From assembly GCF_018326005.1 (NCBI RefSeq), contig NZ_AP021903.1, positions 1,304,001-1,368,000 of the forward strand: a DNA stretch of 64,000 bases, read 5' to 3'. This DNA is from Pseudomonas sp. Seg1. Lineage in GTDB: Bacteria; Pseudomonadota; Gammaproteobacteria; Pseudomonadales; Pseudomonadaceae. A program made the position numbers and the translations under genes. Numbering within the stretch: position 1 is the stretch's first letter; every line of letters begins with the position of its first letter. Below are positions 63,132 to 64,000 of the stretch, piece by piece. The notes below the pieces were generated by a model, which saw nothing but the letters and a program-made list of their open reading frames with translations, was not told the DNA's origin and made no database searches.

Positions 63132-64000
63132 TCAGATACTGATGCGCGAAAGCTTGATATCGGGTTCCTGATTGACGCTCAACTGTTCAACGATCGCATC
63201 CTGCAAGCGACTGCACAGCAAGGGGTCGGATAACGGCTGGTTGTGGGCATCAGTGATGAAAAACACGTCCTCTACCCGTTCGCCCAATGTCGCAATCTTG
63301 GCGTTCTGCAGCGACAGGTCGAACTCGAGGAAGATCCCGCCGATTCGCGCCAGCAGTCCCGGGCGATCCGGCGCAGTGAGTTCCAGCACCGTCACCGGTC
63401 GTTGAGCGTCGTTGTGGATCGTCACCTGCGGTGCGAAGGCAAAGTGCTTCAGCTGGCGCGGTACCCGGCGCTGAATAATCGTCGGGTAGTCGTCCGGGTT
63501 GCGCAGGGCTTCGGTCAGGCCCTCGCGGATCTGCTTGATCCGTGCCGGGTTGTCGCCGATGGATTCGCCGTCGTTGTCGAGCACGATGTAGGTGTCGAGG
63601 GTGAATTGGCTGCTTGAGGTAATGACCCGGGCATCGTGAATGTTCAGGTTGAGCTGATCCATTGCGGCCACGGTTACGGCGAAGAAGTCGTGTTGATCCG
63701 GTGCGTAAATGAAGATCTGCGTGCCGCCCTCGAACTCGCGCTGGGTGGTTTCCTTGATCAGCACCAGCGGCCCGCCATCGGCCGGCTGCTGGAGGATCGC
63801 GTCGCTGTGCCAGGCCACATCGCCAGCGGTGTGGCGCAGGAAATAGTCATCGCCCAGTTGCGCCCACAATTGTTCGACATCGTCCGGGTCGGTGCCGCCG
63901 CGCACCAGAATGTCCAGCGCCGCGCTCTGGGTCTGGCGAATCTGCTCTTCGCGATCCACCGGGTTCTCCAGGCCACGGCGCAGGGCACGCTTGGTCTCGG
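63132..64000 (-). CDS. glnD: PII uridylyltransferase/deuridylylase GlnD, C-terminal part (runs off right edge)
   Basis: The last 289 codons. The frame continues past the window start (upstream residues [20 protein letters not shown]). Two ACT domains are visible: about 165-60 codons before the end ([39 protein letters not shown]) and at the end ([40 protein letters not shown]). These sense glutamine and control uridylylation of PII. The nucleotidyltransferase and HD domains would lie outside the window. Confidence 0.95.
   Translation of the reverse strand, partial: ETKRALRRGLENPVDREEQIRQTQSAALDILVRGGTDPDDVEQLWAQLGDDYFLRHTAGDVAWHSDAILQQPADGGPLVLIKETTQREFEGGTQIFIYAPDQHDFFAVTVAAMDQLNLNIHDARVITSSSQFTLDTYIVLDNDGESIGDNPARIKQIREGLTEALRNPDDYPTIIQRRVPRQLKHFAFAPQVTIHNDAQRPVTVLELTAPDRPGLLARIGGIFLEFDLSLQNAKIATLGERVEDVFFITDAHNQPLSDPLLCSRLQDAIVEQLSVNQEPDIKLSRISI

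Overview
The window is a chromosomal segment of a fluorescent-group Pseudomonas. The evidence is high GC, the gene content and order (wspABCDEFR, prfB-lysS, lptF, ppc, adk-tsaB, rsmJ, mexLJK, plsB, dapE, csdAE, dapD, dapC, glnD), and many Pseudomonas-type REP/REPIN palindromes between genes. From memory, the order resembles the PA3708-PA3658 region of P. aeruginosa PAO1, but there prfB lies directly beside wspR. Here about 9.5 kb of type VI secretion (T6SS) genes sits between them.

Left end (1-1.4 kb): the 5' end of a vgrG and a complete hcp, both on the minus strand. Upstream of hcp are a sigma-54-like promoter and a cluster of strong palindromes. Then 1.36-9.8 kb: the complete, translationally coupled wsp chemosensory operon, which makes cyclic di-GMP through WspR. 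Next 9.86-19.2 kb: a T6SS cargo island read on the minus strand: vgrG, a DUF4123 adaptor, a 1242-residue VasX/BTH_I2691-like effector with a membrane region and an AT-rich C-terminus, a two-TM immunity-like protein, a broken copy of the effector's tail, a second immunity paralogue and an AP2-like gene. This island is the most unusual part of the window.

From 19.4 kb to the right end the content is mostly core. It includes prfB with its programmed frameshift, lysS, a TetR regulator, lipoproteins, a DUF1704 metallopeptidase-like protein, a lipoprotein pair (DUF4398 and OmpA/LptF) behind an AlgU-like promoter, ppc, adk, tsaB, a DUF72 protein, an ICL/PEP mutase-family enzyme, an extensin/LAS-type peptidase, rsmJ and the mexL-mexJK efflux locus with a visible operator. 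A 0.9-kb gene-free stretch (42.76-43.69 kb) holds a folded repeat element and a six-unit 73-bp tandem REP array. It is followed by a Fic protein, DUF4197 and YbaY-like proteins, plsB, a cold-shock protein, rlmA-dapE, an NdvB-type GH17-GT2 glucan enzyme, tcdA, csdAE, an ArsC/YffB-like gene with dapD, a CPA1 antiporter, an astacin/matrixin-like protease, dapC, and the 3' part of glnD, which runs off the right edge.

Functional themes are surface sensing and c-di-GMP output (wsp), contact-dependent competition (T6SS islands on both sides of wsp), diaminopimelate/lysine synthesis (dapE, dapD, dapC), envelope maintenance (lptF, plsB, mexJK, ndvB), and translation or tRNA/rRNA modification (prfB, lysS, tsaB, tcdA, rsmJ, rlmA). 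No tRNA, rRNA, CRISPR array, insertion sequence or phage gene was recognised.
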